Of a stretch of 64,000 nucleotides of DNA, positions 1 through 10,086 are shown one piece after another; position 1 is the first letter of the stretch; the number at the start of each line of letters is the position of its first letter. The position numbers and the translations under genes are program-made. The stretch comes from Comamonas testosteroni (lineage in GTDB: Bacteria > Pseudomonadota > Gammaproteobacteria > Burkholderiales > Burkholderiaceae_C). Where the stretch lies: positions 68,821 through 132,820 of the forward strand of contig NZ_KZ984443.1 in NCBI RefSeq assembly GCF_003569915.1, in the 5' to 3' direction. The notes beneath the pieces are model-generated. The model did no database searches, was not told the origin of the DNA, and was given only the letters and a program-made list of their open reading frames with translations.

Positions 1-537
<537 letters not shown>

Positions 538-541
<4 letters not shown>

Positions 542-1626
542 AAGATATGGAAATGACTGTTGACGTAGAAAAGCGATTAAAATTTTCTCATCTTGCTTTT
601 GTCGGAAGTGTCGGTGTTCCGAATAGATATGGTGGATTTGAGTCGTTTCTTGAGCATTGTGGGCCTGAAATTTCTAAGGAGGTTGCTGAAGTAATTGTTA
701 CCTGTGACGCTTCCGTATATGAGAACCAAGAATGTAATTTTAAGGGGGTGAAAAGGATTTTTATCCCAATTAGAGCTAATGGTGCAGCTTCAATTTTTCA
801 TGATGCGTTCGCTTTCTTTAGAGTTTTTAATCGATCTTCTCATATCTTCTTTCTTGGGGTATCAGGAGGCCTGTGGTTTCCTATTTTTCGATTGATGTGC
901 GACCTGACAGGAAAAAAAATTATTGTCAACATTGATGGTGTTGAATGGCGTCGTAGAAAATTCGGAAAATTTAAAAGAGGTATATTGCGCTTGCTGGATG
1001 GGATGTCGCAAGTTTTTTCTCACAAGATAATATATGATAATGAAGGGCTGCGTCCGTATATACTGAAGCCATTTTTCTCTAAATCGTCGTTGATAGACTA
1101 TCCGGGGGATTATGTGCAAAAAATACCTGGTGTTCAGATGCAAAAAGGCCATGCACTGACAATTTGCCGAATCGAACCCGAGAATAATCTCGATATACTC
1201 ATTGAAGGGGCCTTGAATTCAAGGTTGGATTCATATACCGTGGTTGGGAACTGGAATCACAGTCCCTATGCGAGGAATCTTCGTGAAAAATATAGAGGGC
1301 AACCTAAAATAAGGTTTTTGGACCCTATCTATGACGCAATGAAATTGGCTGAATTGCGTCAGTCCTGTGAAATTTATTTGCATGGCCACAGTGTAGGAGG
1401 CACCAATCCATCATTGGTGGAGATGCTTTTTTACGATTGCCGAATTTTATGTTTTGATGTGGACTTCAATCGGTTTACAACGGATAACGAACTTGAATAT
1501 TTTAAGAATTCTGGAGATTTGGTAAAGATAATTTCAACGCAGAAAGAGAATATATCTTCCAGGGATAATTTACGTAAAAGATATTCTAGGAATGAGATTG
1601 TAAGGAAATATTTGGCGTTGGTTTGA
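538..1626 (+). CDS. DUF1972-type glycosyltransferase (rhamnosyltransferase-like)
   Basis: A 362-residue cytoplasmic glycosyltransferase. Residues 23-35 read GSVGVPNRYGGFE, the N-terminal signature of DUF1972 enzymes that add rhamnose or related sugars to lipid-linked polysaccharide intermediates. Near residues 283-297 the segment HGHSVGGTNPSLVEM matches the GT4 donor-binding region. The TTG at 538 overlaps the previous stop codon; ATG at 547 and 553 are alternative starts. Base composition is AT-rich like the preceding gene, so the two probably belong to the same surface-polysaccharide operon. The gene ends 6 nt before the convergent WecA-like gene, with no hairpin between them. The sugar and acceptor cannot be read from sequence. 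Confidence 0.8.
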
Positions 1627-1632
1627 TGGTGT

Positions 1633-2742
1633 TTAACGTTTTGGCATCCAGCGAAAAAATGCGAGCTTGCTGTAAAACATAACGTAGCAAACAAAGCTGA
1701 AGATGAACGATGCTGCAGTTAGTATTTTGCTTTGGTAAGTGAAAACAGCCAAGGTGCAGGGGATCATTGCGTAGATCCAAAGAAATGGAGATGTCAATCC
1801 ATTTTGCATGGGCTTCGATAAATTGGAGAAAAATCTTCTTGCCCAGCGCTTATTTGCGAGCGAGTGTAGGTGAGAAAAATCAGGTTCAGTGGGGCTGTAG
1901 CCTTCTCGAAGAGAACGGCGTAAAATGCTGAAGGTGACTTCGATAATGGGATATGAGCAGATTAGCAAACTGGTCCATGGTGATACCGATTGATTTCGTT
2001 CGGGTAATAACACTGCAATCCACGCTAATGTGAATCCTAGGAAATAAGCTCCACCATCGCCAAGGAATATTTTTCCTTTTGGCCAATTGATTACAAAAAA
2101 TCCAGCTACTGCGCCAGCAATGATCATGCAGGTAAAGGCCAAGGGGATATCTCCGACATGCCTCGCGATAATCCCGAAAGCGGCCAAAATAATAAGTGCT
2201 GTACCCGCCGTAAGTCCATTCAAGCCATCAATGATGTTTATGGAGTTGGCAACACCTCCCACTGCGATGGCTGTGAAGATGACGGATACAAGTGTGAAGC
2301 TCAGCAGAAAGTCGATGCCAGGCACATCAACATGAGTGAGTGAAGTACCCGTGATACCCCATCCCAATACGCCTGATGCCATGGTGGCTAGCAGACGCAC
2401 TTTGACCGAGACTTTTTTTGTCAAATCTTCCAAAAGTCCAAAGATAAAGGCAGGAATTCCCGCAAGCAAGATAGCGCTGAGAATGGCTCTCTTCTCTGCA
2501 GAAGCAATGCCATGACTGGAAGCTGCAAATCCAGCAAAGACTCCAATCGCGATACCAATACCGCCAATTCGAGGTGTTGGGGCAGTGTGGACTTTTTGGA
2601 CGCCTGTGCTTGAGTCCATGGAGAGGCTTCCATGCCACTTTTTGGTGAGGACTAAAAGTAGGCAGGTCCCAAACGATGCCAGAAGCGCGACAAATGCGTC
2701 GTATCTTAAAAGTTCAAGAAATGAAAATTGACTGGTGAACAT
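1633..2742 (-). CDS. WecA/MraY-family undecaprenyl-phosphate sugar-1-phosphate transferase
   Basis: A 369-residue polytopic membrane protein of glycosyltransferase family 4 (MraY/WecA/TagO), which loads a HexNAc-1-phosphate onto undecaprenyl phosphate to start polysaccharide synthesis. Visible motifs are HTAPTPRIGG (52-61), NSINIIDGLNGL with the catalytic Asp (166-177), GDGGAYFLGF (228-237) and a cytoplasmic HLHS (291-294) corresponding to the family's HxH region. Many hydrophobic helices alternate with these loops. It converges on the glycosyltransferase pair and is less AT-rich than they are. It probably supplies the initiating step for the same O-antigen or exopolysaccharide. The nucleotide-sugar donor is not determinable here. 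Confidence 0.85.
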   Translation of the reverse strand: MFTSQFSFLELLRYDAFVALLASFGTCLLLVLTKKWHGSLSMDSSTGVQKVHTAPTPRIGGIGIAIGVFAGFAASSHGIASAEKRAILSAILLAGIPAFIFGLLEDLTKKVSVKVRLLATMASGVLGWGITGTSLTHVDVPGIDFLLSFTLVSVIFTAIAVGGVANSINIIDGLNGLTAGTALIILAAFGIIARHVGDIPLAFTCMIIAGAVAGFFVINWPKGKIFLGDGGAYFLGFTLAWIAVLLPERNQSVSPWTSLLICSYPIIEVTFSILRRSLREGYSPTEPDFSHLHSLANKRWARRFFSNLSKPMQNGLTSPFLWIYAMIPCTLAVFTYQSKILTAASFIFSFVCYVMFYSKLAFFRWMPKR

Positions 2743-2874
2743 GTGACCCGTTCAGTAGTGGGGCGTAAAGACCGATTCGCCGAAGATCGGGGGTCGGGCA
2801 GGTTGCCTGATGGTTTGCGGCACAATGCAGCCCATCTATGTTGAACATTGTCCCATGTGACCGAGCTTTGATCT

Positions 2875-3774
2875 ATGACCACCATTGACCCCATCACCCA
2901 CATCGCCCCCCGCGACAAGGCCGAAATTTTGGCCCAGGCGCTGCCCTACATCCGCAAGTTCCATGGCAAGACCATGGTGATCAAGTATGGCGGTAACGCC
3001 ATGACGGATCCTGCTTTGCAGGCGGACTTTGCGGAGGATGTGGTGCTGCTGAAGCTGGTGGGGATCAACCCCGTGGTGGTGCATGGTGGCGGCCCTCAGA
3101 TTGAAGCTGCGCTGGGGCGCCTTGGCAAGAAGGGTGAATTCATTCAGGGCATGCGCGTGACGGATGCGGAGACCATGGAAGTGGTGGAGTGGGTGCTTGC
3201 TGGTGAGGTTCAGCAGGACATCGTGGGCTTGATTCACCAGGCGGGTGGCAAAGCCGTTGGATTGACAGGGCGTGATGGTGGCCTGATTCGTGCCAAGAAG
3301 TTGAAGATGCTGGATAACAAGGATCCAAGCATTGAGCATGATGTGGGTCAGGTGGGCGATATTGTGTCTATCGACCCCAGCGTGGTGAAGGCGCTGCAGG
3401 ATGACGCGTTCATTCCCGTGATCAGCCCCATCGGTTTTGGTGAGGAAAACGAGAGTTACAACATCAACGCAGACGTGGTCGCGAGCAAGCTGGCTACTGT
3501 GTTGCAAGCTGAAAAATTGGTGCTTTTAACCAACACTCCCGGTGTTCTGGACAAGGGCGGCAAGCTGCTGACCGATCTGACGGCCCGCGAAATTGACGGC
3601 CTGTTTGCCGACGGCACGATTTCTGGCGGCATGCTGCCCAAGATTTCGGGCGCTCTGGATGCTGCCAAGGCGGGCGTGAATGCGGTGCACATCATTGATG
3701 GCCGCGTGCCTCACTCCATGCTGCTGGAAATTCTGACCGATCAAGCCTATGGCACGATGATTCGCAGCCACTGA
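2875..3774 (+). CDS. argB: Acetylglutamate kinase
   Basis: A 299-residue cytoplasmic kinase that phosphorylates N-acetyl-L-glutamate with ATP, the second step of arginine biosynthesis. Residues 37-44 (IKYGGNAM) and 69-76 (VHGGGPQI) are the phosphate- and substrate-binding glycine loops of the amino-acid kinase fold, and [12 protein letters not shown] around residue 200 is the typical NAG-binding segment. Length fits the family. The start is ATG 2875; the upstream Shine-Dalgarno is weak. A Rho-independent terminator at 3897-3924 follows. In related betaproteobacteria argB is often near slmA, as here. Confidence 0.97.
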   Translation: MTTIDPITHIAPRDKAEILAQALPYIRKFHGKTMVIKYGGNAMTDPALQADFAEDVVLLKLVGINPVVVHGGGPQIEAALGRLGKKGEFIQGMRVTDAETMEVVEWVLAGEVQQDIVGLIHQAGGKAVGLTGRDGGLIRAKKLKMLDNKDPSIEHDVGQVGDIVSIDPSVVKALQDDAFIPVISPIGFGEENESYNINADVVASKLATVLQAEKLVLLTNTPGVLDKGGKLLTDLTAREIDGLFADGTISGGMLPKISGALDAAKAGVNAVHIIDGRVPHSMLLEILTDQAYGTMIRSH

Positions 3775-3896
3775 TGAGGGCTGAATAAGCCTGTCTGGCC
3801 CTGACGCATGGCGGCTCTTGCCAAGTCGCCATTCACAGAACGCGTTAACATCGTCCGAGGGCTTTTCATGGGCAGATCTTCTGAAGTTCTGCCGCC

Positions 3897-3924
3897 AAGC
3901 CGCCTTTGGGCGGCTTTTGTTTTT
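3897..3924 (+). terminator. Intrinsic terminator after argB
   Basis: An 8-bp perfect stem (AAGCCGCC / GGCGGCTT) with a TTTG loop is followed by TTGTTTTT. It lies downstream of argB and 17 nt before the response-regulator start, so it separates the two transcripts. Confidence 0.85.
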
Positions 3925-3940
3925 GAGCAGGTGGGACTTT

Positions 3941-4660
3941 ATGCGTTTGCTTCTGGTGGAAGATGATGTGATGGTGGCCAGCGGTATCAAGCTGGGTCTT
4001 TCCGATGCCGGGTATGCCGTGGACTGGGTGGGCAGCGCCGAGCGCGCACTGGAGGTGCTGGCTCAGGAGGCGTTTGATGTGGCGGTGATCGACATCGGTC
4101 TGCCGGGCATCAACGGCTTGGAGCTGACCCGCCGCCTGCGCACCAGCGATGTGGAAAGCAAGGCCATGCCGGTGCTGATTCTGACGGCGCGCGATGCGTT
4201 GCAGGACCGGGTGCAGGGGCTGGATCTGGGGGCGGATGACTATATGGTCAAGCCTTTTGAACTGCCCGAGTTGCTGGCGCGGCTGCGGGCGCTGATGCGC
4301 CGCTCTCAGGCCGCAACCTCTGCTGTTTTGAATTTTGGCTGTATCGAGCTGGACACCGCAGGCCGCCGCGCCGGCGCACGTCAGTTGCCGCAAGAGGGTG
4401 AAAGCGAGGGCAAGCTGCTGCCGATCGACCTCGGTCCGCGAGAGTGGACGGTGCTGGAATATCTGCTGCTCAACGCCCCCAAGCCCGCCAGCAAAGAGAA
4501 GCTTTTGCAGGCGCTGACAGGCTGGGACCGTGAAATCACCCCCAATGCGGTAGAGGTTTATGTTTCGCGTCTGCGCAGCAAGCTGGAGCCGCATGGTGTG
4601 GCATTGCGCTCCATTCGCGGTTTTGGTTATCGGCTGGAGCTGATGCCTGAATCGGCTTGA
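3941..4660 (+). CDS. OmpR-family response regulator (TctD/QseB-like)
   Basis: A 239-residue two-component regulator. The receiver domain has the acidic pair E7/D8-D9, phosphoacceptor D51 (VIDIGLPGING) and the conserved Lys at about 104 (DDYMVKPFELPE). A winged-helix DNA-binding domain follows from about residue 145, ending with the recognition region VEVYVSRLRSKLEPHG. The start is ATG 3941, which gives the canonical MRLLLVEDD N-terminus; the frame is open upstream across the argB terminator but that part is not protein-like. Its partner kinase begins 129 nt downstream. The kinase's sensor domain suggests the TctD/TctE (tricarboxylate-sensing) branch, but no tctCBA transporter is visible nearby, so the signal is unknown. 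Confidence 0.9.
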   Translation: MRLLLVEDDVMVASGIKLGLSDAGYAVDWVGSAERALEVLAQEAFDVAVIDIGLPGINGLELTRRLRTSDVESKAMPVLILTARDALQDRVQGLDLGADDYMVKPFELPELLARLRALMRRSQAATSAVLNFGCIELDTAGRRAGARQLPQEGESEGKLLPIDLGPREWTVLEYLLLNAPKPASKEKLLQALTGWDREITPNAVEVYVSRLRSKLEPHGVALRSIRGFGYRLELMPESA

Positions 4661-4675
4661 TGCTCTGAAAACAAG

Positions 4676-4785
4676 AGCTGCTTGTCTTTGGAATATATGC
4701 AGCTTGAATTCATTGGATATTGAAGTGAATGAATATCAAGGACTATTAGCTTTGATATTGATAGCGGATTTTTTGAAAACCTACG
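4676..4785. repeat. Degenerate copy of the AGCT-type intergenic repeat
   Basis: The AT-rich gap between the response regulator and its kinase contains segments (ending ATATCAAGGACTATTAGC) that resemble the intergenic element seen more clearly at 17716, 27267, 35501, 51699 and 58288. The match is loose, so this is a degenerate copy at best. Confidence 0.4.
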
Positions 4786-4789
4786 CTGA

Positions 4790-6289
4790 ATGACCGCCAA
4801 TCTGCGCCTTCGCCTGCTGGTACTGCTGCTGGTGCCTCTGATGCTGCTGGCAGCCATGGGCGGCTGGTTCAGCTACAGCGCGGCAGATGAGGCGTCGACC
4901 CAGCACGACCAGCGCCTGCTGCGGCTGCTGCCAGCTCTGGCGGATTCGGTGCTGGCTCCGTCCATTACGGACGATACGCCGCCGCTGGTGTCACTGACGC
5001 CTGCCATCGAGGATTTTTTGCGCAGCCAGGGTGATGAGGTCGGCTATGCCGTGGGCGATCTGCAAGGCAATGTGGTAGCGGGCGATGCCTGGATTCGCTT
5101 TGATGTGCCCGCAACAGGCACAGCGGAGTTTCACAGCCAGGAGCATGACGGCGTGACCTACCGTGTAGGCGTGCTCAAGGCTGAAACCTATGGTGCGGGC
5201 GAAATGGTGGTCGTGCTGGCCGACAGCTCGGACGTGCGCCAGCAATGGGTGCGCCAGTTGCTCATGCATGTGCTGCTGCCCAATCTGCTCTTGATTGCCG
5301 GCGCTGCCGTGGCCATTTACTGGTCAGTCAGCCGTGCCTTCAAGCCTCTGCACAAGCTCACGCAAGCGGTGGAGCGCCGCTCGCCGCGCGACCTGAACCC
5401 TATCAACGAAGAGACCTCCCCGGCGGAGGTGCGCCCGCTGGTGCATTCGCTCAACCGGCTGTTCTCGCTGGTCAATGCCCAGGCAGAAGGGCAGCGCCGG
5501 TTTGTGGCCGATGCAGCCCACCAGTTGCGCACGCCGCTGGCTGCATTGCAGGCGCAGGTGGAAGCCTGGGCGCTGAGCGCACAGGAGGCCCAGCGCATTG
5601 CCAAGCGCAGCGGCGGCCAGGCGCAGGTCGTGCTGACCGTGGAACAGATCGAGCAGCTACGCAATGCCACGCGACGCACCTCACAGTTGGCGCGCCAGTT
5701 GCTGGCCTTGTCGCGAGCCGATGCGCGCAACGCCGAAGTCCAGCCGCTGCAGGAAGTCGATCTCAAGGACTTGTGCGAAAGCATGCTGGAGACCTTTATC
5801 GACCGGGCCTCGGTCAAGGAGCTGGACTTTGGTCTGGAGGTCGAGCCCGCCTCGGTCTGGGGACATAGCTGGCTGCTGCGCGAGCTGGTCTCCAATCTGG
5901 TTGAAAACGCCATCAAATACACGCCGGAGCGCGGCAGCGTCACCTTGCGCTGTGGTTTGCGGCCCAAACCCCTGGGCTCGGACGATTCCAGCCTGCTCAA
6001 TCAGCCTGGGGTGACGCAATGGGCTTTTGTGGAAGTCGATGATGATGGCCCCGGTGTGCCTGAAGAAGAGCGCAGCCAGATCACCCAGCGCTTTTATCGC
6101 GCCCAGGGTGTCGTGGAAGAGGGGACCGGTCTGGGTCTGGCTATTGCCGACGAAATTACTCAGCTGCATCAAGGGGTACTGAGTTTCGCGGACGGCAGCT
6201 TTGGCAAAGGCTTGCTGGTACGACTGGAAATACCGGTGCAACCGGTTTCAGAAGGCAGTGTTGATATATCTGAAGCTCGAAAAGCCTGA
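4790..6289 (+). CDS. Sensor histidine kinase (TctE-like, 2CSK_N sensor)
   Basis: A 499-residue inner-membrane kinase. A first membrane helix (about 8-28) and a second (about 163-183) flank a periplasmic region resembling the 2CSK_N domain of TctE. A HAMP-like linker follows. The H-box AAHQLRTPLAAL places the phosphorylated His near residue 243. N-box LVSNLVENAIKYTP, G1 DDDGPGVPEEE and G2 GTGLGLAI complete the ATPase domain. It lies 129 nt after its regulator in the same direction, so they probably form one operon despite the degenerate repeat between them. The TctE assignment rests on the N-terminal architecture; QseC/PmrB-type kinases are the alternative. Confidence 0.9.
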   Translation: MTANLRLRLLVLLLVPLMLLAAMGGWFSYSAADEASTQHDQRLLRLLPALADSVLAPSITDDTPPLVSLTPAIEDFLRSQGDEVGYAVGDLQGNVVAGDAWIRFDVPATGTAEFHSQEHDGVTYRVGVLKAETYGAGEMVVVLADSSDVRQQWVRQLLMHVLLPNLLLIAGAAVAIYWSVSRAFKPLHKLTQAVERRSPRDLNPINEETSPAEVRPLVHSLNRLFSLVNAQAEGQRRFVADAAHQLRTPLAALQAQVEAWALSAQEAQRIAKRSGGQAQVVLTVEQIEQLRNATRRTSQLARQLLALSRADARNAEVQPLQEVDLKDLCESMLETFIDRASVKELDFGLEVEPASVWGHSWLLRELVSNLVENAIKYTPERGSVTLRCGLRPKPLGSDDSSLLNQPGVTQWAFVEVDDDGPGVPEEERSQITQRFYRAQGVVEEGTGLGLAIADEITQLHQGVLSFADGSFGKGLLVRLEIPVQPVSEGSVDISEARKA

Positions 6290-6467
6290 TTTCTCGGTTA
6301 CCCTTGAGAACTGGTGAGAGCGGAGGTTGAATAGTCCAGGGCGGAGACATCTTCAATTTGTCCATTGAGACAGGTTGGACGTACCTGACAACCTGCCGAC
6401 AGAGGGCAGTCCTGTGCTTAACAGTGCAAGTGGCTGTGAGAAAATTGCTACAAATACTGAGTCGCTT

Positions 6468-7166
6468 ATGTCTGAGTCTGAAGTCCTGTCGCCTGTTTCC
6501 AATACCGATAATCCAGCGGAGGACGCCACCGTCTCTCCCGCCATGGCGCCAGCAGCGCGAAAGCGCCCCAAGCCTGGCGAGCGCCGAGAGCAAATCCTGC
6601 AGGCTCTGGCCACCATGCTGGAAAAGCCCGGTGCCGATCGCATCACCACTGCCGCTCTGGCCGCGCACCTGGGCGTGAGCGAAGCGGCGCTCTACCGGCA
6701 TTTCGCCAGCAAGGCGCAGATGTTCGAAGGCCTGATCGAGTTCATCGAGCAATCCGTCTTCTCACTGGTGCAGCAAATCGTAGGCCGAGACCTCCCCGAA
6801 GCACCGCATGACCCCATCGAAGGCGTGCGCAATGCCAACCGCGTCGTGGCCCTGCTGCTGCAGTTTGGTGAGAAGAACCCCGGCATGGTGCGCGTGATGG
6901 TGGGTGACGCGATTGTGTTCGAGCACGAGCGCCTGCAAGCTCGCATGAACCAGTTCTTTGACCGCATCGAATCTACGCTGCGCCAGTGCCTGCGCCCCGC
7001 TGCCGGAGCCATGGGCTCTGCTGCCCCTACGGCTGAAGCCTCGGTGGCTGCCAGCGTGCTGACCTCGTTTGCGCTGGGCCGTTTGCAGCGCTATGCGCGC
7101 TCGGGCTTCCGCCGCGCGCCGACCGAACATCTGGACGCCAGCCTGGCCATGATGGTCGTGGTTTGA
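6468..7166 (+). CDS. slmA: Nucleoid occlusion factor SlmA (TetR family)
   Basis: A 232-residue TetR-fold protein. SlmA binds DNA sites across the chromosome and blocks FtsZ assembly over the nucleoid. The HTH region, with LGVSEAALYRHFASKAQMFEGLIEF at about residues 68-92 (N-terminal part LGVSEAALYRHF), and the following FSLVQQIVGRDL, NPGMVRVMVGD and FDRIESTLRQCLRP segments match SlmA rather than drug-efflux TetR repressors. I chose ATG 6468 (MSESEVLS); the frame continues upstream to a TTG at 6375 that gives no recognisable protein. About 36 N-terminal residues before the KRPKPGERREQ start of the conserved domain look disordered. Proximity to argB fits the usual Burkholderiales context. A strong terminator follows. 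Confidence 0.88.
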   Translation: MSESEVLSPVSNTDNPAEDATVSPAMAPAARKRPKPGERREQILQALATMLEKPGADRITTAALAAHLGVSEAALYRHFASKAQMFEGLIEFIEQSVFSLVQQIVGRDLPEAPHDPIEGVRNANRVVALLLQFGEKNPGMVRVMVGDAIVFEHERLQARMNQFFDRIESTLRQCLRPAAGAMGSAAPTAEASVAASVLTSFALGRLQRYARSGFRRAPTEHLDASLAMMVVV

Positions 7167-7196
7167 TACCCGCCTCTGCCTATTTGGGCAGAAAGC

Positions 7197-7232
7197 AAAA
7201 ACGCCGCAGTCGCAGGACTGGCGGCGTTTTTT
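7197..7232 (+). terminator. Intrinsic terminator after slmA
   Basis: A stem AAACGCCGC / GCGGCGTTT with a 13-nt loop followed by a T run lies about 30 nt after the slmA stop codon. Confidence 0.85.
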
Positions 7233-7330
7233 CATGGGCGGCACCTTGGACTTAGGGAAAGTCTGGTTCGAAATTGTTAGGTGTTTACCCTTTGCTCTAT
7301 CGGTGACGGTGAGAATTTTGTGCAAAATAG

Positions 7331-7344
7331 AACGAACGTTCGTT
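7331..7344. promoter_or_regulatory. TetR-type palindromic operator
   Basis: AACGAACGTTCGTT is a perfect 14-bp palindrome, and its flanks extend the symmetry to about 24 bp with one mismatch pair (AATA..TATT). It lies 15 nt before the start of the TetR regulator at 7359. Such sites are typical of autoregulated TetR repressors, including regulators of fatty-acid degradation that recognise GAACG..CGTTC-like dyads. No second copy was seen elsewhere in the beta-oxidation block. Confidence 0.75.
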
Positions 7345-7358
7345 TTATTGGATATTGC

Positions 7359-8216
7359 ATGGCTTCGTCTCCCGTCTCCCATTCACCGACCTCGCGCGCC
7401 GCACCCAAAGCCGGGCGTGGTGCAGGTCGCGCCTCGGCACGCTCCAAGCGTGAGGCAGGGCGTGAAGCGGGAACCTCACATGCAGAGCATAGCGGTGTTG
7501 CCGCTGTTGCGCAGCTTGCGGCAACACCTGTGGATAAGTCTGTCAAAGCGGCGCAGGCCGTGCAAGCTCTCGAAAGCCCCAGGGGTACCGCGCAACGTGC
7601 AGCGCCTCGCACATTGGCAAAAGGCCAGCAGACCAAGGCCACTATTGTGGAGGCTGCTCTCAATCTTGCAACCCATATTGGTCTCGAAGGCATGTCCATC
7701 GGCGCGATTGCCGAGCTGACGGGCATGAGCAAGTCGGGCGTGTTTGCCCACTTTGGCTCGCGTGAGGAACTGCAGATTTCCGTGGTGCACGAATACCACG
7801 ACCGTTTCGAGCAGGAAGTGTTCTTTCCCGCCATCGAAGCGCCGCGCGGCATTCCGCGTCTGCGGGCGCTGTTTGCCAATTGGATGCAGCGCAGCTCGCT
7901 GGAAATCGATTCGGGGTGCATCTACATCAGCGGCGCAGTCGAGTTTGATGACCGCACCGGCCCCGTGCGCGATGCGCTGGTCGAGTCCGTCAGCACATGG
8001 CATGCCGCCATGCGCCGCACGATTGTGCAAAGCATTGAGTGCGGTGATCTGCGTGCCGATGCGGATGCGAACCAGTTGCTGTTTGAAATTCACGGCCTGA
8101 TTCTGGCCCTGCATTACGAAGCGCGCTTTCTGCGCAGCGACAACTCCATCGAGCGCGCCAAGGCGGGCTTCAACAATATTCTGGCCTGCTACGCCACCAA
8201 ACCGCTGGACGCCTGA
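7359..8216 (+). CDS. TetR-family regulator, probable repressor of the beta-oxidation genes
   Basis: A 285-residue protein. A TetR HTH begins around residue 88 (ATIVEAALNLATHIG, then GAIAELTGMSKSGVFAHFGS). A C-terminal ligand-binding region follows. The first ~85 residues are unusual: an Ala/Arg/Lys/Ser-rich, low-complexity, basic extension. I chose ATG 7359 because the palindromic operator sits immediately upstream; a TTG near 7612 would remove the extension. No good Shine-Dalgarno is visible for either. It is followed at 56 nt by acyl-CoA dehydrogenase and then FadB- and FadA-type genes, so control of fatty-acid degradation by an acyl-CoA ligand is the natural inference. The ligand is not shown by sequence. 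Confidence 0.85.
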   Translation: MASSPVSHSPTSRAAPKAGRGAGRASARSKREAGREAGTSHAEHSGVAAVAQLAATPVDKSVKAAQAVQALESPRGTAQRAAPRTLAKGQQTKATIVEAALNLATHIGLEGMSIGAIAELTGMSKSGVFAHFGSREELQISVVHEYHDRFEQEVFFPAIEAPRGIPRLRALFANWMQRSSLEIDSGCIYISGAVEFDDRTGPVRDALVESVSTWHAAMRRTIVQSIECGDLRADADANQLLFEIHGLILALHYEARFLRSDNSIERAKAGFNNILACYATKPLDA

Positions 8217-8272
8217 AGCGGCCCGCACATTCCTCTCAACCGATACCACCAAAGCACCACAGGAGAAGACAA

Positions 8273-10069
8273 ATGCCCAGCTACAACCCACCACTGCGTG
8301 ACATGCAATTCCTCATGCACGAGGTCTTCAAGGTCACCGAGTCCTATCAGCAGATGCCCAAGCACGCCGAGGTGGATGTGGACACCATCAACGCGGTGCT
8401 GGAAGAGGCTGGCAAGTTCGCGGCCAATGTGACTTTCCCGCTGAACATCAGCGGTGATGCAGAAGGCTGCACGCTGGACAAGGCCACGCATGAGGTGAGC
8501 ACACCCAAGGGCTTCAAGGAAGCTTATGCCCAGTTTGTGGAAGGTGGCTGGCCTGCGCTGTCCTGCGACCCCGAATATGGTGGTCAGGGCTTGCCCATGG
8601 TGCTGAACTCGGCGCTGTACGAAATGCTCAACAGCGCCAACCAGGCCTGGACCATGTACCCCGGTCTGTCGCATGGCGCGTATGAAGCCCTGCATGCCTA
8701 CGGCACGGATGAACAGAAGAAAACCTATCTGGGCAAGCTGACCAGCGGCGAGTGGACGGGCACCATGTGCCTGACCGAACCCCATTGCGGCACCGATCTG
8801 GGCCTGCTGCGCACCAAGGCCGAGCCTCTGGCGGACGGCACTTACAAGATCACCGGCAACAAGATTTTCATCTCGGCGGGCGAGCATAACTTCACCGACA
8901 ACATCGTGCACCTGGTGCTGGCGCGTCTGCCCGATGCGCCTCAAGGCTCCAAGGGCATCAGCCTGTTTGTGGTGCCCAAGTTCCTGGTCAAGGCCGATGG
9001 CTCGCTGGGTGAACGCAACCCCATTTTCTGCGGCGCGCTGGAGCACAAGATGGGCATTCACGGCAATGCCACGGCACAGATCAATATCGACGGCGCCATC
9101 GGCACCATGGTGGGCGAGCCCAACAAGGGCCTGCAAGCCATGTTCGTGATGATGAACGCGGCCCGTCTGGGCGTGGGCAACCAGTCTCTGGGTCTGACCG
9201 AAGTGGCTTTCCAGAACGCGCTGGCCTACGCCAAGGACCGTCTGCAGATGCGCTCCCTGTCTGGCATCAAGGCCAAGGACAAGCCTGCCGACCCCATCAT
9301 CGTCCACCCCGATGTGCGCCGCATGCTGATGACGGCCAAGGCCTATGCCGAAGGTGGCCGCGCGCTGTCCACCTTCAGTGCCCTGCTGATCGACACCGAA
9401 CTGAACCACCCCGATGAAAAAGTGCGCAAGGACAGCGCCGAGCTGGTTGCGCTGCTGACGCCCATCGTCAAAGCCTTTATCACCGACAACGGCTGGATCT
9501 CCACCACCATGTGCCAGCAGGTCTATGGCGGTCACGGCTTCATCACCGAGTGGGGCATGGAGCAGTTTGTGCGCGACAACCGCATCAACATGATCTACGA
9601 AGGCACAAATGGCGTGCAGGCGCTGGACTTGCTGGGCCGCAAGATTCTGGGCAACCAGGGCGCGACGCTGAAGAAGTTTGGCAAGCTGATCGGCAAGCTG
9701 GTGGAAGAAGAAGGCGTCAACGAAAAGATGAGCGAGTTCATCACGCCCATCGCCATGCTGGGCGACCAGATGACCAAGTTCACCACTGAAATCGGCTTCA
9801 AGGGCATGCAAAACCCGGACGAAGTGGGCTCGGCGTCTGTGGACTATCTGCGCGTGGCAGGCCACCTGGTGTTCGGCTATCTGTTTGCCCGCATGGCGCA
9901 AGTCGCGCTGCGCGAAATCGGCAACGGCAACACCGATCCGTTCTATCTGGGCAAGCTGCAAACCGCACGTTTCTACTTCGCCAAGCTGTTCCCTGAAACA
10001 CTGACACTGATGAAGACCGCCCGTGCTGGCAGCAAGTCCTTGATGGACACCGACGCGGCTCTGGCCTGA
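8273..10069 (+). CDS. Acyl-CoA dehydrogenase (long form, ~600 aa)
   Basis: A 598-residue flavoenzyme for the first oxidation step of fatty-acid beta-oxidation, making trans-2-enoyl-CoA with FAD as acceptor. The FAD/substrate-binding segment GTMCLTEPHCGTDLG lies near residue 163, and GGHGFITEWGMEQFVRDNR then YEGTNGVQALDLLGRK (441-456) contain the C-terminal catalytic region. An extra C-terminal domain after about residue 460 marks the ~600-residue class rather than the ~380-residue short-chain type. ATG 8273 is preceded by AGGAGAAG. It follows the TetR regulator and precedes a DUF2147 gene and FadB, so it is probably part of one regulated unit. Confidence 0.93.
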   Translation: MPSYNPPLRDMQFLMHEVFKVTESYQQMPKHAEVDVDTINAVLEEAGKFAANVTFPLNISGDAEGCTLDKATHEVSTPKGFKEAYAQFVEGGWPALSCDPEYGGQGLPMVLNSALYEMLNSANQAWTMYPGLSHGAYEALHAYGTDEQKKTYLGKLTSGEWTGTMCLTEPHCGTDLGLLRTKAEPLADGTYKITGNKIFISAGEHNFTDNIVHLVLARLPDAPQGSKGISLFVVPKFLVKADGSLGERNPIFCGALEHKMGIHGNATAQINIDGAIGTMVGEPNKGLQAMFVMMNAARLGVGNQSLGLTEVAFQNALAYAKDRLQMRSLSGIKAKDKPADPIIVHPDVRRMLMTAKAYAEGGRALSTFSALLIDTELNHPDEKVRKDSAELVALLTPIVKAFITDNGWISTTMCQQVYGGHGFITEWGMEQFVRDNRINMIYEGTNGVQALDLLGRKILGNQGATLKKFGKLIGKLVEEEGVNEKMSEFITPIAMLGDQMTKFTTEIGFKGMQNPDEVGSASVDYLRVAGHLVFGYLFARMAQVALREIGNGNTDPFYLGKLQTARFYFAKLFPETLTLMKTARAGSKSLMDTDAALA

Positions 10070-10086
10070 GTGCCCTGGGGTGCATG

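Noticed and set aside
7262-7275. GGTTCGAAATTGTTA, resembling a tRNA T-arm
   Set aside because: No acceptor stem, D-arm or anticodon arm can be built around it.
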